Positions 28,789 to 39,146 of a stretch of 64,000 nucleotides of DNA are shown here, one piece after another. The stretch comes from Pirellula sp. SH-Sr6A (GTDB lineage: Bacteria > Planctomycetota > Planctomycetia > Pirellulales > Pirellulaceae). Position 1 is the stretch's first letter. Every line of letters starts with the position of its first letter. The notes under the pieces are model-generated. The model did not search any database and was not told the origin of the DNA. It saw only the letters and a program-made list of their open reading frames with translations. The stretch is taken from assembly GCF_001610875.1 (NCBI RefSeq), contig NZ_CP011272.1, positions 5,251,988-5,315,987 on the forward strand, in the 5' to 3' direction. The position numbers and the translations under genes are program-made.

Positions 28789-29110
28789 AGGAGCCGTTCT
28801 TACCGGTGGAAGATAACCCGCAACGAAGAATTCTCTATCCTACCCTGCGGGATCGCTGTTTGTCGATTTGAGCTTTTGGGGAGTTGTCGGTGGGGCCTGC
28901 GCTGTTTCCCTACCTTGCGGAGAAGCCGCGACGCTACAACCGGAACCGCAAAGCCGACGCAATCGGAAAAGTCACCTTATTTTACCAAGTTCCTCAAAGC
29001 ATCCGGCGCGCTGCGGTCGATAACCGATGTTGGGTACGTCTCGGAAGGTCTCGGAGGACCTCTGAATTGCTAGCCAAGCAAAGCTCGATTTATTCAGGGA
29101 GGAAGCAACG
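28789..29110. other. Divergent intergenic region folP / WD40 gene
   Basis: This 322-base gap presumably holds the promoters of folP and the WD40 gene. A strong AGGGAGGA site precedes the WD40 start. The imperfect direct repeat CTCGGAAGGT / CTCGGAGGAC lies near 29040-29060. I see no RNA gene or clear promoter consensus. Confidence 0.5.
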
Positions 29111-30286
29111 GTGAGAAGTCTTCGACGCGAAATGCAGGTTGCTCGCAGTGGGATGTTGAGAACCATTGCGTTCACCGCCTTGGCATGCGGCGGTTGGAGC
29201 TTCGTCTCCGCGCAGGATGCACTGCAGTCCGTTGTGGTTCGGTCCAAGACGGCGGAATCGGCTCCGATCAACGCTGGTCTGGACAACGGCATGGGGGTGA
29301 TCCATTTAGAACCCTTGCCCGGCTCGATCGAACGACCCGTGATCACGGCGATGATCGTTTCGAAGGATGGGAGATTTATCGCGGCAGCGGGGGATGATCA
29401 TGCAATCCGTCTTGTGTCGCTGCAAGATCGCCGAGTAATGTCCGTTTGGACAGGGCATGTGGACTGGGTGCGTTCCATCGCTTTCTCGGACGACGGACAG
29501 CGGATCGCTTCCTGTGCGAACGACGGATCGATACGCATCTGGGATACGCAATCGATGAAGCAACTCCATGATGCCCGGGTTCCGCACGCCTTAAACGCGT
29601 TGACCTTTACCGATGCCAACACGGTTTATGCCGTCGGCTTCAGCAACAATATTTATCGGTTGGATCTTGGTACGAATCTCATTTCGATCGATCACAGCAG
29701 CGATTGCAGCGATTTGCGTGCGATCGTTTTGTCCCCGAATCGCAAACACTTGGCCTATGCAGGTCGGGATGGCATTTTGCGAGTGCAGTTGTTTGGTGCG
29801 GATGCAAAAACGGCTTGGGCCTCTTCACCGGTTCACTTCAACCGCGTCCGGTCCATTCAGTTTTCGGACGACAGCAGCACGATCACCACGGTGGGCGAAG
29901 ATCGCCGGATTGTCCATTTTGACGTGGAAACCAAAGGTGTTGTGGGGCAGACCGAAGTCAAAGGGGGCAAACTGATGGGACTTATCCCTTTGGCTCCTGA
30001 TCAGTTCGCCGTCGCAGGCGCGGACAACACGATTCGGATCGTGGGTTGGAATGACTCCATTCCTCAGACGAAATTGGTGGGGCACGACGGTTCCGTTTGT
30101 GTTTTGCAGCGAACGGACAAGTTTCTTATCTCAGCTGGCTTTGACACGACGATTCGGATTTGGGATTTAGAGAGAGCGAGAACGGAACGGGATCGCGACG
30201 GTCGGTACTTGCACCCGGTCGCCGCACAGTTCGAAGACGCGGCGGCTTCGACCCCGAGTTCGTTCGTTTCGACTCCTATCCAATAG
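29111..30286 (+). CDS. Secreted WD40-repeat protein
   Basis: A 391-aa protein with a signal peptide (IAFTALACGGWSFVSAQ). Residues about 75-370 form roughly seven WD40 blades, for example GDDHAIRLVSL, GHVDWVRSIAFSDDGQRIAS, NDGSIRIWD and SAGFDTTIRIWDLER. This is a beta-propeller for protein-protein interaction, probably in the periplasm. The GTG start is well supported by AGGGAGGA seven bases upstream. The next gene encodes a giant secreted protein 61 bases downstream on the same strand, so co-expression is plausible; partners are not known. Confidence 0.9.
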   Translation: MRSLRREMQVARSGMLRTIAFTALACGGWSFVSAQDALQSVVVRSKTAESAPINAGLDNGMGVIHLEPLPGSIERPVITAMIVSKDGRFIAAAGDDHAIRLVSLQDRRVMSVWTGHVDWVRSIAFSDDGQRIASCANDGSIRIWDTQSMKQLHDARVPHALNALTFTDANTVYAVGFSNNIYRLDLGTNLISIDHSSDCSDLRAIVLSPNRKHLAYAGRDGILRVQLFGADAKTAWASSPVHFNRVRSIQFSDDSSTITTVGEDRRIVHFDVETKGVVGQTEVKGGKLMGLIPLAPDQFAVAGADNTIRIVGWNDSIPQTKLVGHDGSVCVLQRTDKFLISAGFDTTIRIWDLERARTERDRDGRYLHPVAAQFEDAAASTPSSFVSTPIQ

Positions 30287-30347
30287 CCTTGAACCCTCAC
30301 ACACTCGACGCAACCCTTACAGGAACTTCATTCAGAGGATCGATATC

Positions 30348-33300
30348 GTGTCTTGGAAACGACGCATTGATCAATGGAAGAAAAGTTTCGGGATGCGTTC
30401 CCCTGCGCTTTGTGAACCAAACAAAGCAAACTCGCTCTCGAATGAGAGATTGGCTACCCAACCTATGAAGTCGCGAGAAAGCAGAACACGTCGCTCGGTC
30501 ATCGAGTTGCTCGAGTCGAGGCAGCTTTTCAATGTCGATCCGATTTGGGTCGGAGGGGTCTACGTCGAGGAGGATGGCGGGAGCGACTTGCACGGCGATT
30601 CCTTCTACATCCAGTTTAAGGGGGGGGCTGCCGGGACCAAACTTACGAAGCTTGTCATCGACCTGGATCAAGGCATCCCGGGGTTCTCGCAGGGAGATAA
30701 TTTCTTCGATCTCGCAGTCGGAGGCCGTGGTGCGGACCTGGCGTTTCCCTTCCAAGTCGTTGGGGAAGACGGGAAGTTTTCGAATACGAATGTGCATGCG
30801 GAAGTAAGCGATGGCGGCATGCTCCTAACTCTCACTTTCGATAACTTTCGAGCGGGCGACCGCCTCCTCTTCTCCATCGATGTGGACGAAGTGCAATTCT
30901 TTACGCCAGGCGGAACGATTCAGGATTTCAATAACAATGTGGATCCCGTTAGTTCCGGTGCTGAGTTCGCACGTTCCAAACTGACCGCCTACTTCAACGC
31001 ACCGTCGTTTGAGGACGCCGTAGCCTCCACTATTTACTACAGCGAATACGACAACGTAGTCGGCCCGTCCGGATTGAATTTGCCGGCTGACAACGAAGGT
31101 GGATTTCGAGATCGAACGGCTGGAACGGCGACAAGCATCGTTCAAAAGCCCAAGCCGATTTCGCTCGGGGGAACGGTTTACGTCGACAATAACCTGAACC
31201 TTGTTCAAGAGACCGGGGAGCAAGGGATCGAGAACGTCCGTCTGGAACTTTTTCGTTTGGAAAACGGGGCGTATGTTTCGACTGGTTTCACTACAACCAC
31301 CGACGCCAATGGTCGCTACGAGTTTGGTACACAGCTGGGATTGATGCCGGGCACCTACCAAATCCGTGAAACGCAGCCGAACGGTTACTTCAGTGTCGGT
31401 GCAACGCCCGGTCGGCTGAATGGCGCGGGCTCTCTCGGCCAAACCGTCGCGAACGACCGAGACGTTCTCACAACCATCAGCATTCCGTTAGGCGATTCGC
31501 GAGGTACAGAACTCAACTTTGCCGAAGCCCAGCCGGTATCCATCAGCGGCTTCGTTTACCACGACCGAAACAACGATGGGATCCGCGGAACCGGTGAGGC
31601 CGGGATTGCGAATATCGAGATTCAGATCGTTTCCTTGGAAAGCTCCTATGGGACAGTTTCTCGCACCATCCGAACGGGCGCCGATGGATCCTACCGATTT
31701 GAAGGACTGCCACCCGGTCGCTACCGCGTCATCCAGCGGGAGCAACCTGCAGGCTATATGGACGGCAAGGATACCGCAGGGCGAGTGAACAGTCAGACGC
31801 GCGGAATCGTGACGACCAATGAACAGATCACGGATATCGTGCTTCAAGGGAACGAGTCCGGGACCGAATACAACTTTGGCGAGCTAGTCCCTGCGCAAAT
31901 ATCGGGAACGGTTTATCACGATGCGAATAACGACGGGATTCGACAAGTAGGCGAGACGGCGATCGGAAATGTTATCGTTCGGTTGTCTGGTACCAACGGA
32001 TCGTTCGAGACTCGGACCGATAACCAAGGTCGATACCAGTTTAATAATCTACCGCCCGGTACCTACACCATTGTTGAAATCACACCGGATGGCTATCTCG
32101 ACGGCAAGGATCGAGTGGGAACCATCGCAGGACAAGTCGTTGGAACGTTGGACGGATCGGATACCATCCGTTCTATCGTGTTGACATCGGGTGCCAACGG
32201 GATCGATTATGATTTCGGGGAGCTTCTGCCAAGCAGCTTGAGCGGTTATGTCTATGAAGACATGGACGGTGATTGTGTGCGCGATCCCGGTGAGCCGCCG
32301 ATTGCGGGGGTCAAGATCGAGCTCGTCGATGGGGACGGCACCGTACTTGAAACGACCTACACGAATTCCGAGGGACGCTACGAATTCAACAATCTCCCGC
32401 CCGGCGTTTATGCAATTCGCGAAACGCAGCCCGCGGGATATTCCCAGGGGGGGACCAAGCCCGGTTCGCTCGGCGGAGATGGCTCGATTCAAGACTTCAT
32501 CCGGTCTATCAATGTTCCGCAAGGTGTCGAAGGCATCAATTACAACTTCTGCGAGTTTCGCCCAGCGGCATTGCAGGGGAATGTATACGTGGATTTGGAT
32601 GAGGATTGCGTCCGAGATCCTGGCGAGCAGCCGTTGCCAAGCGTGAAGATCGAACTGCTCAACAAGGACGGGGTTGTCATTGCAACTACCTTCACCGATT
32701 CGCAGGGTAACTATCGATTCGAGGGGCTTCGTCCTGGTATTTACACGGTACGAGAAACGCAACCAGAAGGATATTTTCAGGGAGGACAAACGGCTCCTCC
32801 TGGTGTTGCACTAACCGACCAGCCCGATCTGATTCGCGAGATCCGGTTGGTATCAGGGCAGACGCAATCCGAATTGGATTTTTGTGAAGTTCCTCCGGCA
32901 GCGATCGCAGGATACGTCTTCCAAGACGGCGATGCGTTGCAGACACCCGATGGTCTCCCACCAGCTTCTCTACTAGGGATCCGAGATGGGCTTCGAGATG
33001 CAAACGACAAACCTCTCGCTGGGGTGATCTTGGAGTTGCGAACGCGCACGGGAGAACGCATCTCGTCGAGCAATGCTCTTCCTGGAATCTACGACGGAGA
33101 AGTGCTTCGTGTCGTAACAGACGAGAATGGCTACTACGAGTTCCGTGGCTTGAGGCCCGGCGCTTACCACGTGTATCAAATGCAACCGGAAGGCTACTTC
33201 GATGGCCGTGATACCGCAGGATCAAGTTTCGGTAGCTTCGCGATCAACGTAGATGATAGCCTCGATCCCTCGCAGCAAACCCTCTTTGAACAGCTTGCTC

Positions 33301-34583
33301 TCGACACGGGAACCAATCCGCGTTTCGACGCGATTTTGATGATCAATCTCAATGCCGGGGATCAGGCGATCGAGAACAACTTCAGTGAAATCATCGTGAC
33401 GATGCTTCCACCGGAAGATCCTCCCGATCCCCCTGCACCGCCACCTGAGACGCCTCGTCCCAATGTGGAGCCACCCCCTGTCAACGGACCTGTTTCGCTT
33501 CCGTTCGAATATGTGCTGGTTATGCCACCGGTCGTCTATGGTCAACCCGATTATCCGATCGGCGGATATGTCATGGAATACTCATGGCATTTGAGCGTGA
33601 TCAATGCGGGAGAACCCCGCGGTCACCAACAGAGCAAGACTGTCAGCCGGCAAAAGGTATTGGACAACGCTGTCGTGTTGAATCCGGAACTTTGGACCAT
33701 AGATACGATGGATCAAGGTCGATGGACCATCGTTTCCACACGAGCCAATCAACCGAACCGAACGACACGCGATGCATTCGATGTAGTTGGTGCCAAGCAG
33801 CTTGCGGGGGACTTCAACGGTGATGGAAAGGATGAGCTCGCATTGTTCAAAGATGGCGAGTGGCTGCTCGACATCAATGGCAACGGAGTCTGGGATAACG
33901 GCGATTTGTGGGCGAGCTTGGGCAAGAAAGGTGATTTACCGGTCGTTGGCGATTGGGACGGCGACGGCAAGGACGATATCGGTATCTACGGACCCGAATG
34001 GGACGGGGATGATGAAGCGTTGCTCTACGAACCCGGACTACCCGATCCTGAAAATCGACGCATCTCGAAGCCTAAGAATATTCCGCCCACCGATCAACCC
34101 ATTCGGGCTGAGCGTTTGATGCAGCGAAGCAAGCACGGTGAACCACGATCGGATGTGATCGATCACGTTTTCCGATTTGGAAGCGATACCGATCAACCGA
34201 TCGCCGGCGACTTCAACGGCGATGGCATCGCGACTCTGGGGGTCTTTAATAACGGATCTTGGAAGCTCGATGTCAACGGGGATGGTCGATTCGAACGAGC
34301 TCACGATTCGTTCTTCGAGTTCGGCAAGCCGGGAGATATCGCCGTCGTGGGTGACTTCAACGGCGACGGACTCGATGAAATCGCCGTGGTTCGCGGCAAC
34401 GATCTGATCGTCGACAGCAACGGCAATGGTGAGTGGGACGCGACCGACAAAGTGTTCGAGATCGAAGGAGAGGGAGAGAACGTCGTCGTCGGCGATTTCG
34501 ATGGTGATGGAGTCGACGAAGCCGCCTTCTATGCCAACCTTCCCTTGATGCAAGAACCGAGCGCTCGCACTGCCACCAGGTAA
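30348..34583 (+). CDS. Giant secreted SdrD B-like (Cna-B) repeat protein with FG-GAP-like C terminus
   Basis: A 1,411-aa surface or extracellular protein. Near residue 55 the motif RRSVIELLESRQLFNVDP matches the N-terminal LExRxL element of large planctomycete secreted proteins. Six SdrD B-like domains start near residues 271, 397, 516, 630, 742 and 852, each beginning with a line such as GFVYHDRNNDGIRGTGE and ending with PPGTYTIVEITPDGYLDG. A Pro-rich linker (about 1024-1050) follows. The region about 1140-1400 has FG-GAP/VCBS-like repeats with calcium-binding DFNGDGKDE, DVNGDG and DSNGNGEWD. No transmembrane anchor or sortase motif was seen. GTG start with AGAGGA upstream. Confidence 0.93.
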   Translation: MSWKRRIDQWKKSFGMRSPALCEPNKANSLSNERLATQPMKSRESRTRRSVIELLESRQLFNVDPIWVGGVYVEEDGGSDLHGDSFYIQFKGGAAGTKLTKLVIDLDQGIPGFSQGDNFFDLAVGGRGADLAFPFQVVGEDGKFSNTNVHAEVSDGGMLLTLTFDNFRAGDRLLFSIDVDEVQFFTPGGTIQDFNNNVDPVSSGAEFARSKLTAYFNAPSFEDAVASTIYYSEYDNVVGPSGLNLPADNEGGFRDRTAGTATSIVQKPKPISLGGTVYVDNNLNLVQETGEQGIENVRLELFRLENGAYVSTGFTTTTDANGRYEFGTQLGLMPGTYQIRETQPNGYFSVGATPGRLNGAGSLGQTVANDRDVLTTISIPLGDSRGTELNFAEAQPVSISGFVYHDRNNDGIRGTGEAGIANIEIQIVSLESSYGTVSRTIRTGADGSYRFEGLPPGRYRVIQREQPAGYMDGKDTAGRVNSQTRGIVTTNEQITDIVLQGNESGTEYNFGELVPAQISGTVYHDANNDGIRQVGETAIGNVIVRLSGTNGSFETRTDNQGRYQFNNLPPGTYTIVEITPDGYLDGKDRVGTIAGQVVGTLDGSDTIRSIVLTSGANGIDYDFGELLPSSLSGYVYEDMDGDCVRDPGEPPIAGVKIELVDGDGTVLETTYTNSEGRYEFNNLPPGVYAIRETQPAGYSQGGTKPGSLGGDGSIQDFIRSINVPQGVEGINYNFCEFRPAALQGNVYVDLDEDCVRDPGEQPLPSVKIELLNKDGVVIATTFTDSQGNYRFEGLRPGIYTVRETQPEGYFQGGQTAPPGVALTDQPDLIREIRLVSGQTQSELDFCEVPPAAIAGYVFQDGDALQTPDGLPPASLLGIRDGLRDANDKPLAGVILELRTRTGERISSSNALPGIYDGEVLRVVTDENGYYEFRGLRPGAYHVYQMQPEGYFDGRDTAGSSFGSFAINVDDSLDPSQQTLFEQLALDTGTNPRFDAILMINLNAGDQAIENNFSEIIVTMLPPEDPPDPPAPPPETPRPNVEPPPVNGPVSLPFEYVLVMPPVVYGQPDYPIGGYVMEYSWHLSVINAGEPRGHQQSKTVSRQKVLDNAVVLNPELWTIDTMDQGRWTIVSTRANQPNRTTRDAFDVVGAKQLAGDFNGDGKDELALFKDGEWLLDINGNGVWDNGDLWASLGKKGDLPVVGDWDGDGKDDIGIYGPEWDGDDEALLYEPGLPDPENRRISKPKNIPPTDQPIRAERLMQRSKHGEPRSDVIDHVFRFGSDTDQPIAGDFNGDGIATLGVFNNGSWKLDVNGDGRFERAHDSFFEFGKPGDIAVVGDFNGDGLDEIAVVRGNDLIVDSNGNGEWDATDKVFEIEGEGENVVVGDFDGDGVDEAAFYANLPLMQEPSARTATR

Positions 34584-34584
34584 C

Positions 34585-34602
34585 GCGCGAGGAAACCCGC
34601 GC
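34585..34602. terminator. GC hairpin between convergent genes
   Basis: GCGCG (34585-34589) pairs with CGCGC (34598-34602) across an 8-base loop, directly after the stop codon of the B-repeat gene and before the 3' end of the DUF1501 gene. There is no T-run, so it is only a candidate bidirectional terminator. The surrounding sequence (TAACGCGCGAG... GCGTATT) resembles the element at 44641-44671. Confidence 0.35.
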
Positions 34603-34618
34603 AGGTGAGCGAAGCGTA

Positions 34619-36115
34619 TTAAGCCAAGATGTCTGAGAGGACATTTCCGTGCACGTTTGTTAGCCGGCGTTGGATACCATTGTGGTAATAGGTCAACCGC
34701 GTGTGATCGATTCCAAGCAAATGAAGGACGGTCGCATGGAAGTCGTACCAATGCACCGGCTTCTCCACCGCTTTCCAACCGATCTCGTCGGTTGCTCCAA
34801 AAGCAATTCCTCTCTTGAGTCCCCCGCCGGCCATCCAGACCGAGAATCCGAGCATGTTGTGGTCCCTCCCCGCCCCCACCACATCGGATTTGGACTGAGT
34901 GAAAGGTGTTCGCCCAAACTCGGTGGTAAAGAGCACCAACGTATCGTCGAGCATGCCTCGCTGACGCAAGTCCTGGAGCAACGCTGCGACGGGTTGATCG
35001 ATTCGCTTTGCTTCGCGTGTGTGATTCTCTCGAACGTCCTCATGACCATCCCAGTTGATCCGAGGGGATCCAAACGACCCGCCCGAGAATAACTGAACAA
35101 ACCGAACTCCATTCTCGAGCAGTCTTCGTGCCATGAGGCAACGCCGCCCCATACCATCGGTTTCCTCGAAACCGATTCCGTACATGCTCAACGTCGCGAC
35201 CGACTCGCGATTCAAATCGGTCACGACGGGGACTGCGACTTGCATCTTAGCCGCGAGCTCATAGCTCTTCATTCTCGCAAGGAGTGCGTCTTCCGGTCCC
35301 GTCTGGTCGAGCAGTCTTTCGTTCAAGTCGCGAAGCAAGTCGCGGGATGCAAGGTCCGACTCCGGTGCAATGGAATGTTTTGGAGGATGCAGATCGTGAA
35401 GCACCGTCCCTTTGCTTCGGAATGTAACGCCTTGATGCTGCGCGGGAAGAAACCCATTGGACCAATTGATTTCTCCACCCGCAGGGTATCCTCGTTCATC
35501 GGGTAATACGACGTACGATGGGAGTTCATCCGTCTCGGCTCCCAGTCCGTAGGAGGCCCAAGCTCCCATGACCGGGAAGCCATTCAATCGAAAGCCAGTG
35601 TTCTCCTCAAAGGTAGCAGGCGTATGGTTTGCAGACTCCGCCACCATCGAGCGAATGACCGTCAATTCATCGGCAACCTCTGCCAACCGTGGGAACAAGT
35701 CCGAGATCCACAGACCGCTTTCTCCTCGTTGTCGAAATCCCCAATCGTTCTTCCGTATCAACCCGATCTGATCAAAAAATGTTACGGGACGGTCTTCCGT
35801 AGCCAGGGACTTCCCGTGAAACCGAGTTAGCTCGGGTTTGTAATCGAAGGAATCAATGTGACTGTAACCACCGCAGCAACAAATGTGAATAACTCGCTTG
35901 GCACGGGGCGGATGATGCGGCGTGCCGCTGGCTTCGGCAGGAGTCCGTCCGGGGGAACGTGTCGGAGGCTCCGCGGAAGCCTCCCGATGGACGAGCGATG
36001 CGAGAGCGACTCCTGCGAGCGAGTTCGATGCTAACGAAAGGAGTTGACGCCGTGCCAGCACGCTTTGGGTGGTGTGGATCGATGTTTCTGGTGCAGCGGT
36101 TTGTTCATCGGACAT
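34619..36115 (-). CDS. DUF1501 domain protein (Tat-exported)
   Basis: A 498-aa member of the DUF1501 family, sulfatase-like proteins expanded in planctomycetes. The N terminus has the twin-arginine-like ARRQLLSLASNSLAGVALAS. Family segments include KRVIHICCCGGYSHIDSFDYK, LWISDLFPRLAEVADELTVI, TTEFGRTPFTQ and GRDHNMLGFSVWMAGGG with KRGIAFGATDEIG near the C terminus. ATG 36115 overlaps the end of the upstream DUF1549 gene by 11 bases, indicating translational coupling; earlier in-frame starts would increase the overlap. The function of these pairs is not established experimentally. Confidence 0.93.
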   Translation of the reverse strand: MSDEQTAAPETSIHTTQSVLARRQLLSLASNSLAGVALASLVHREASAEPPTRSPGRTPAEASGTPHHPPRAKRVIHICCCGGYSHIDSFDYKPELTRFHGKSLATEDRPVTFFDQIGLIRKNDWGFRQRGESGLWISDLFPRLAEVADELTVIRSMVAESANHTPATFEENTGFRLNGFPVMGAWASYGLGAETDELPSYVVLPDERGYPAGGEINWSNGFLPAQHQGVTFRSKGTVLHDLHPPKHSIAPESDLASRDLLRDLNERLLDQTGPEDALLARMKSYELAAKMQVAVPVVTDLNRESVATLSMYGIGFEETDGMGRRCLMARRLLENGVRFVQLFSGGSFGSPRINWDGHEDVRENHTREAKRIDQPVAALLQDLRQRGMLDDTLVLFTTEFGRTPFTQSKSDVVGAGRDHNMLGFSVWMAGGGLKRGIAFGATDEIGWKAVEKPVHWYDFHATVLHLLGIDHTRLTYYHNGIQRRLTNVHGNVLSDILA

Positions 36116-39100
36116 AGAGAAACTCATTGCTATTGAGAAGGACTCGCACCAACGGTACCAGACCATGTTTCGTCACAAAGTTGGAGGCGTTTGCCCGCTC
36201 TTCCGGTTCTGGATCACGCAAAAGGACTTTGCGATAGACGCGATCGATCGCACGTTGCACCGAAGCAGGTGAATCGAGCGTATCGGGCGAGAGGTTGGGA
36301 GGATGGGCGATCGATTGTGAAATGGAAAAAAGGAGGGGATTGTTGAGAAGTGCTAGCGACTGCAAGGGTGTCGTGGTCTCGGCTCGCTTAGGAGTCGCGA
36401 CGGAAGGGTCAGGGCAATCAAAGGTATCGAGCAGGGGATTGCGTCCACCCCGAGCTGAGAATCGATAGACGGTACGACGTAGGAAGGGGATCTCGGATTC
36501 GTTGATCGCTGTATACGTATGCGTGCCTTTGACGAACGCGTGCTGCGTATCCCGATAACCAATCCCTCCCACTTCGCGATTCAAACGATGCGAGATCGCT
36601 AGTAAGGTATCGCGCACTTCCTCGGCATCGAGCCGTTTGGGGGAGAATCGCCAGAGCCATCTATTGTCCGTATCGAGTTGTTTCGCGTTCTCTCGCAGCT
36701 TAGAGCTTTGACGATAGGTCGCCGACAAGACAATCGAACGGTGCAGTGGCTTGAGTCGGAAACCCTCCTCCTTAAATTGGCGAGCGAGATGTTCCAAAAG
36801 ATCGGGATGGCTGGGAACTCCTCCCTGGAAACCGAAGTCATTGGGGGTGGGTATCAATCCGCTTCCGAAGTGATAGTGCCAAACTCGATTCACCATGACG
36901 CGTGCGAAGAGTCCATTCTGCGAGTCGGTGATCCAGCGTGCCACGGCCGCACGTCGGTCCGCCTCCGTTTTCGAAGCGCGAAACGATGGATCGCTCCCAG
37001 GCCATTTCACGGCGTGTAGTCCGTTCGGCTCCACCAAAGGTCCTGGGCTGGCGACTTCGCCACGAAAAAAGATTCGATTGGTTTCCACGCTGTTACCCGT
37101 ATGCGTGTAAAAAACTCTCCTTTTCGTATCCGCCAATTTCGCTAGTTCGCTTTGAAGCTGTGCGCGTCGTCCCTCGAGCGATTGGATCTGCTCTCTCACT
37201 TCGATCGATTGGCCAGCGATCATTTGTTCCGTCGATGCAATCGCTCGCTTCGGATCTGATGCCAGCCATCTCAATTCTTCCTCAGTAAGCAGGCGATCGA
37301 ACAAGGCGGCTTGGAATACCTTCCCATGGAGCGACCGATTTCCACCGGGTGGGGTATGACGCAAGCCGACGAGAAGCTGCAACGGTACTCCTTGTGTGGG
37401 GAGCTTTTCCGGAGTGCGATAGTCGATTCCGTAGCGAGCGCCGTTGCGATAGATTTGAATGGTTCCATCGGGCGCGTAGGTGATCGCAAGGTGCACAGGA
37501 GTGTTTAGAGCGGATCCCTCTTTTTCACCTTGAACGGCGCGGGTGCGAACGAAGTTGTTGCTTCCGGCCATCCATTCTCGGGGAGATCTTTCGCCGAACA
37601 CGAGGGCATCGAATTGCGATCCATTGAGCGTTTGGAGAGAGACGATGCCTCCGCCCGATTGGGATAGATCTGAAAGTTGGACCCAAGCGGTCAGCGTCTT
37701 GGAATCTCCTCGCAGCTCGAATGGTGGGCTCGCCAGATACCCGCCCGATCCATCGAAGGCTGCAAAGCCATCTCCCCTGGTGACCTTGCCGTGGGGCGTC
37801 CACTTGAGTGGCGAGTCCTTTTCAAGTTCAAGATCCGTTGCGGACCAGCCAACTCGGGGAATGGGGAGTGGGTGAGGAGCTCCCTCGGTTAGTCCATCCT
37901 TTTGCAGCAAGGTTCGAGCCGTCTGTTGCAGCAAGGAGTGGATCTCCGAGTCGATCGCAACCATCGCAGTTCGAATCTGCTCCTGTTTCTGTACGAGTTC
38001 TTGCTCAAGAGGCTCTGACAGAGACTTTTCACCGTGCCGAACTCCACTCAATGTGGCGGCGAATTCGTAGTAATTCTGCTGTGATATCGGGTCGAATTTG
38101 TGATCATGGCATCTTGCGCATTGGACGGTAAGCCCGAGAAAAGTCTGGCCGACCACTCCGACTAATTCCTCCAGTTCATCCTGTTGCATGGCGAGCCGCA
38201 TGAGAGGGTTTCCCGCCGGTAAGGTCGTATTGTGAGGTCCGGCCACCAAGAAACCTGTCGCTTCCGCTCCCTGGACAGGGTCTGAAAAGAGCGCATCTCC
38301 AGCGAGCTGCCATCGAACGAATTCATCGTAAGGCATGTCCTGGTTGAGCGATCGAATGACCCAGTTCCGAAAGTGCCAAAAGTGATCGCGCGGCTCATCG
38401 TATTCAAAACCATTCGTTTCACCGAAGCGCACCACGTCGAGCCAATGCCTTCCCCAGCGTTCACCATAATGGGGTGAAGCAAGCAGTTCATCGACAACGC
38501 GCTCGTACGCGTCCGGCGATTCGTCGGCGAGAAATCGATCCAGTAGTTCTTGGGAAGGAGGGAGACCCGTCAGGTCCAAATGAAGGCGTCGGAGGAGCGT
38601 ACGACGATCCGATTCCGGGGATCTCTCCAGGTTCTTTTCACGCAACTGCCGATCGATCCAGAAATCCAATCCTGTCGGTGCATCGAATTGTTCGTTCGTA
38701 AAATCGACGGAACGGAGTGGTTGCAAAGACCACCAATCAAGTCCCGCTCGCGAGGAGTTCGAAAGAGCCATCGGATCGATTGGAACGTCGGGCCAGATGG
38801 CTCCCTCCGAAAGCCATTGCTTGAGCAATCGCTTCGTTTCCGCGTTCAAGGGCTTCTTGGGTGGCATCTCATCGCGTTCGACGACTTGCCAAAGAAGGCT
38901 CTGCAATGGGGAATCGGACTCCAAGACAGGTCCAGAGTCGCTGCCGGCTTCGGCATGGGCCCGCGTGGTCAAGTCCAGTCCACCTTGTGGATCGCTCCCC
39001 GCATGGCAGCCGATGCAGTGTTCCCGGAGGATTGGGGCGATATCGATTGGGGCTGTGTCGAGCGGGGGCTGCTGCGCGACGGCCGGCGCGAGGAAGATCA

Positions 39101-39146
39101 CAAACGAGATTCCCCAGACGATGCACCCCGCTAAAAAACATTCCAT
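36105..39146 (-). CDS. PSCyt1-DUF1549-LamG-DUF1553 (PSD1) secreted cytochrome-like protein
   Basis: A 1,013-aa exported protein. After a signal peptide (CIVWGISFVIFLAPAVAQ) comes a planctomycete cytochrome C domain with one heme-binding motif, EHCIGCHAGSDPQGGLDL. DUF1549 follows (FLADESPDAYERVVDELLAS, VVRFGETNGFEYDEPRDHFW), then a LamG/concanavalin-like insert around residues 450-610. The C-terminal DUF1553 domain (VMVNRVWHYHFGSGLIPTPN, GRNPLLDTFDCPDPSVATPKR) completes it. ATG 39146 gives a clean signal peptide; the frame is open to 39248. It pairs with the overlapping DUF1501 gene. Confidence 0.94.
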   Translation of the reverse strand: MECFLAGCIVWGISFVIFLAPAVAQQPPLDTAPIDIAPILREHCIGCHAGSDPQGGLDLTTRAHAEAGSDSGPVLESDSPLQSLLWQVVERDEMPPKKPLNAETKRLLKQWLSEGAIWPDVPIDPMALSNSSRAGLDWWSLQPLRSVDFTNEQFDAPTGLDFWIDRQLREKNLERSPESDRRTLLRRLHLDLTGLPPSQELLDRFLADESPDAYERVVDELLASPHYGERWGRHWLDVVRFGETNGFEYDEPRDHFWHFRNWVIRSLNQDMPYDEFVRWQLAGDALFSDPVQGAEATGFLVAGPHNTTLPAGNPLMRLAMQQDELEELVGVVGQTFLGLTVQCARCHDHKFDPISQQNYYEFAATLSGVRHGEKSLSEPLEQELVQKQEQIRTAMVAIDSEIHSLLQQTARTLLQKDGLTEGAPHPLPIPRVGWSATDLELEKDSPLKWTPHGKVTRGDGFAAFDGSGGYLASPPFELRGDSKTLTAWVQLSDLSQSGGGIVSLQTLNGSQFDALVFGERSPREWMAGSNNFVRTRAVQGEKEGSALNTPVHLAITYAPDGTIQIYRNGARYGIDYRTPEKLPTQGVPLQLLVGLRHTPPGGNRSLHGKVFQAALFDRLLTEEELRWLASDPKRAIASTEQMIAGQSIEVREQIQSLEGRRAQLQSELAKLADTKRRVFYTHTGNSVETNRIFFRGEVASPGPLVEPNGLHAVKWPGSDPSFRASKTEADRRAAVARWITDSQNGLFARVMVNRVWHYHFGSGLIPTPNDFGFQGGVPSHPDLLEHLARQFKEEGFRLKPLHRSIVLSATYRQSSKLRENAKQLDTDNRWLWRFSPKRLDAEEVRDTLLAISHRLNREVGGIGYRDTQHAFVKGTHTYTAINESEIPFLRRTVYRFSARGGRNPLLDTFDCPDPSVATPKRAETTTPLQSLALLNNPLLFSISQSIAHPPNLSPDTLDSPASVQRAIDRVYRKVLLRDPEPEERANASNFVTKHGLVPLVRVLLNSNEFLYVR

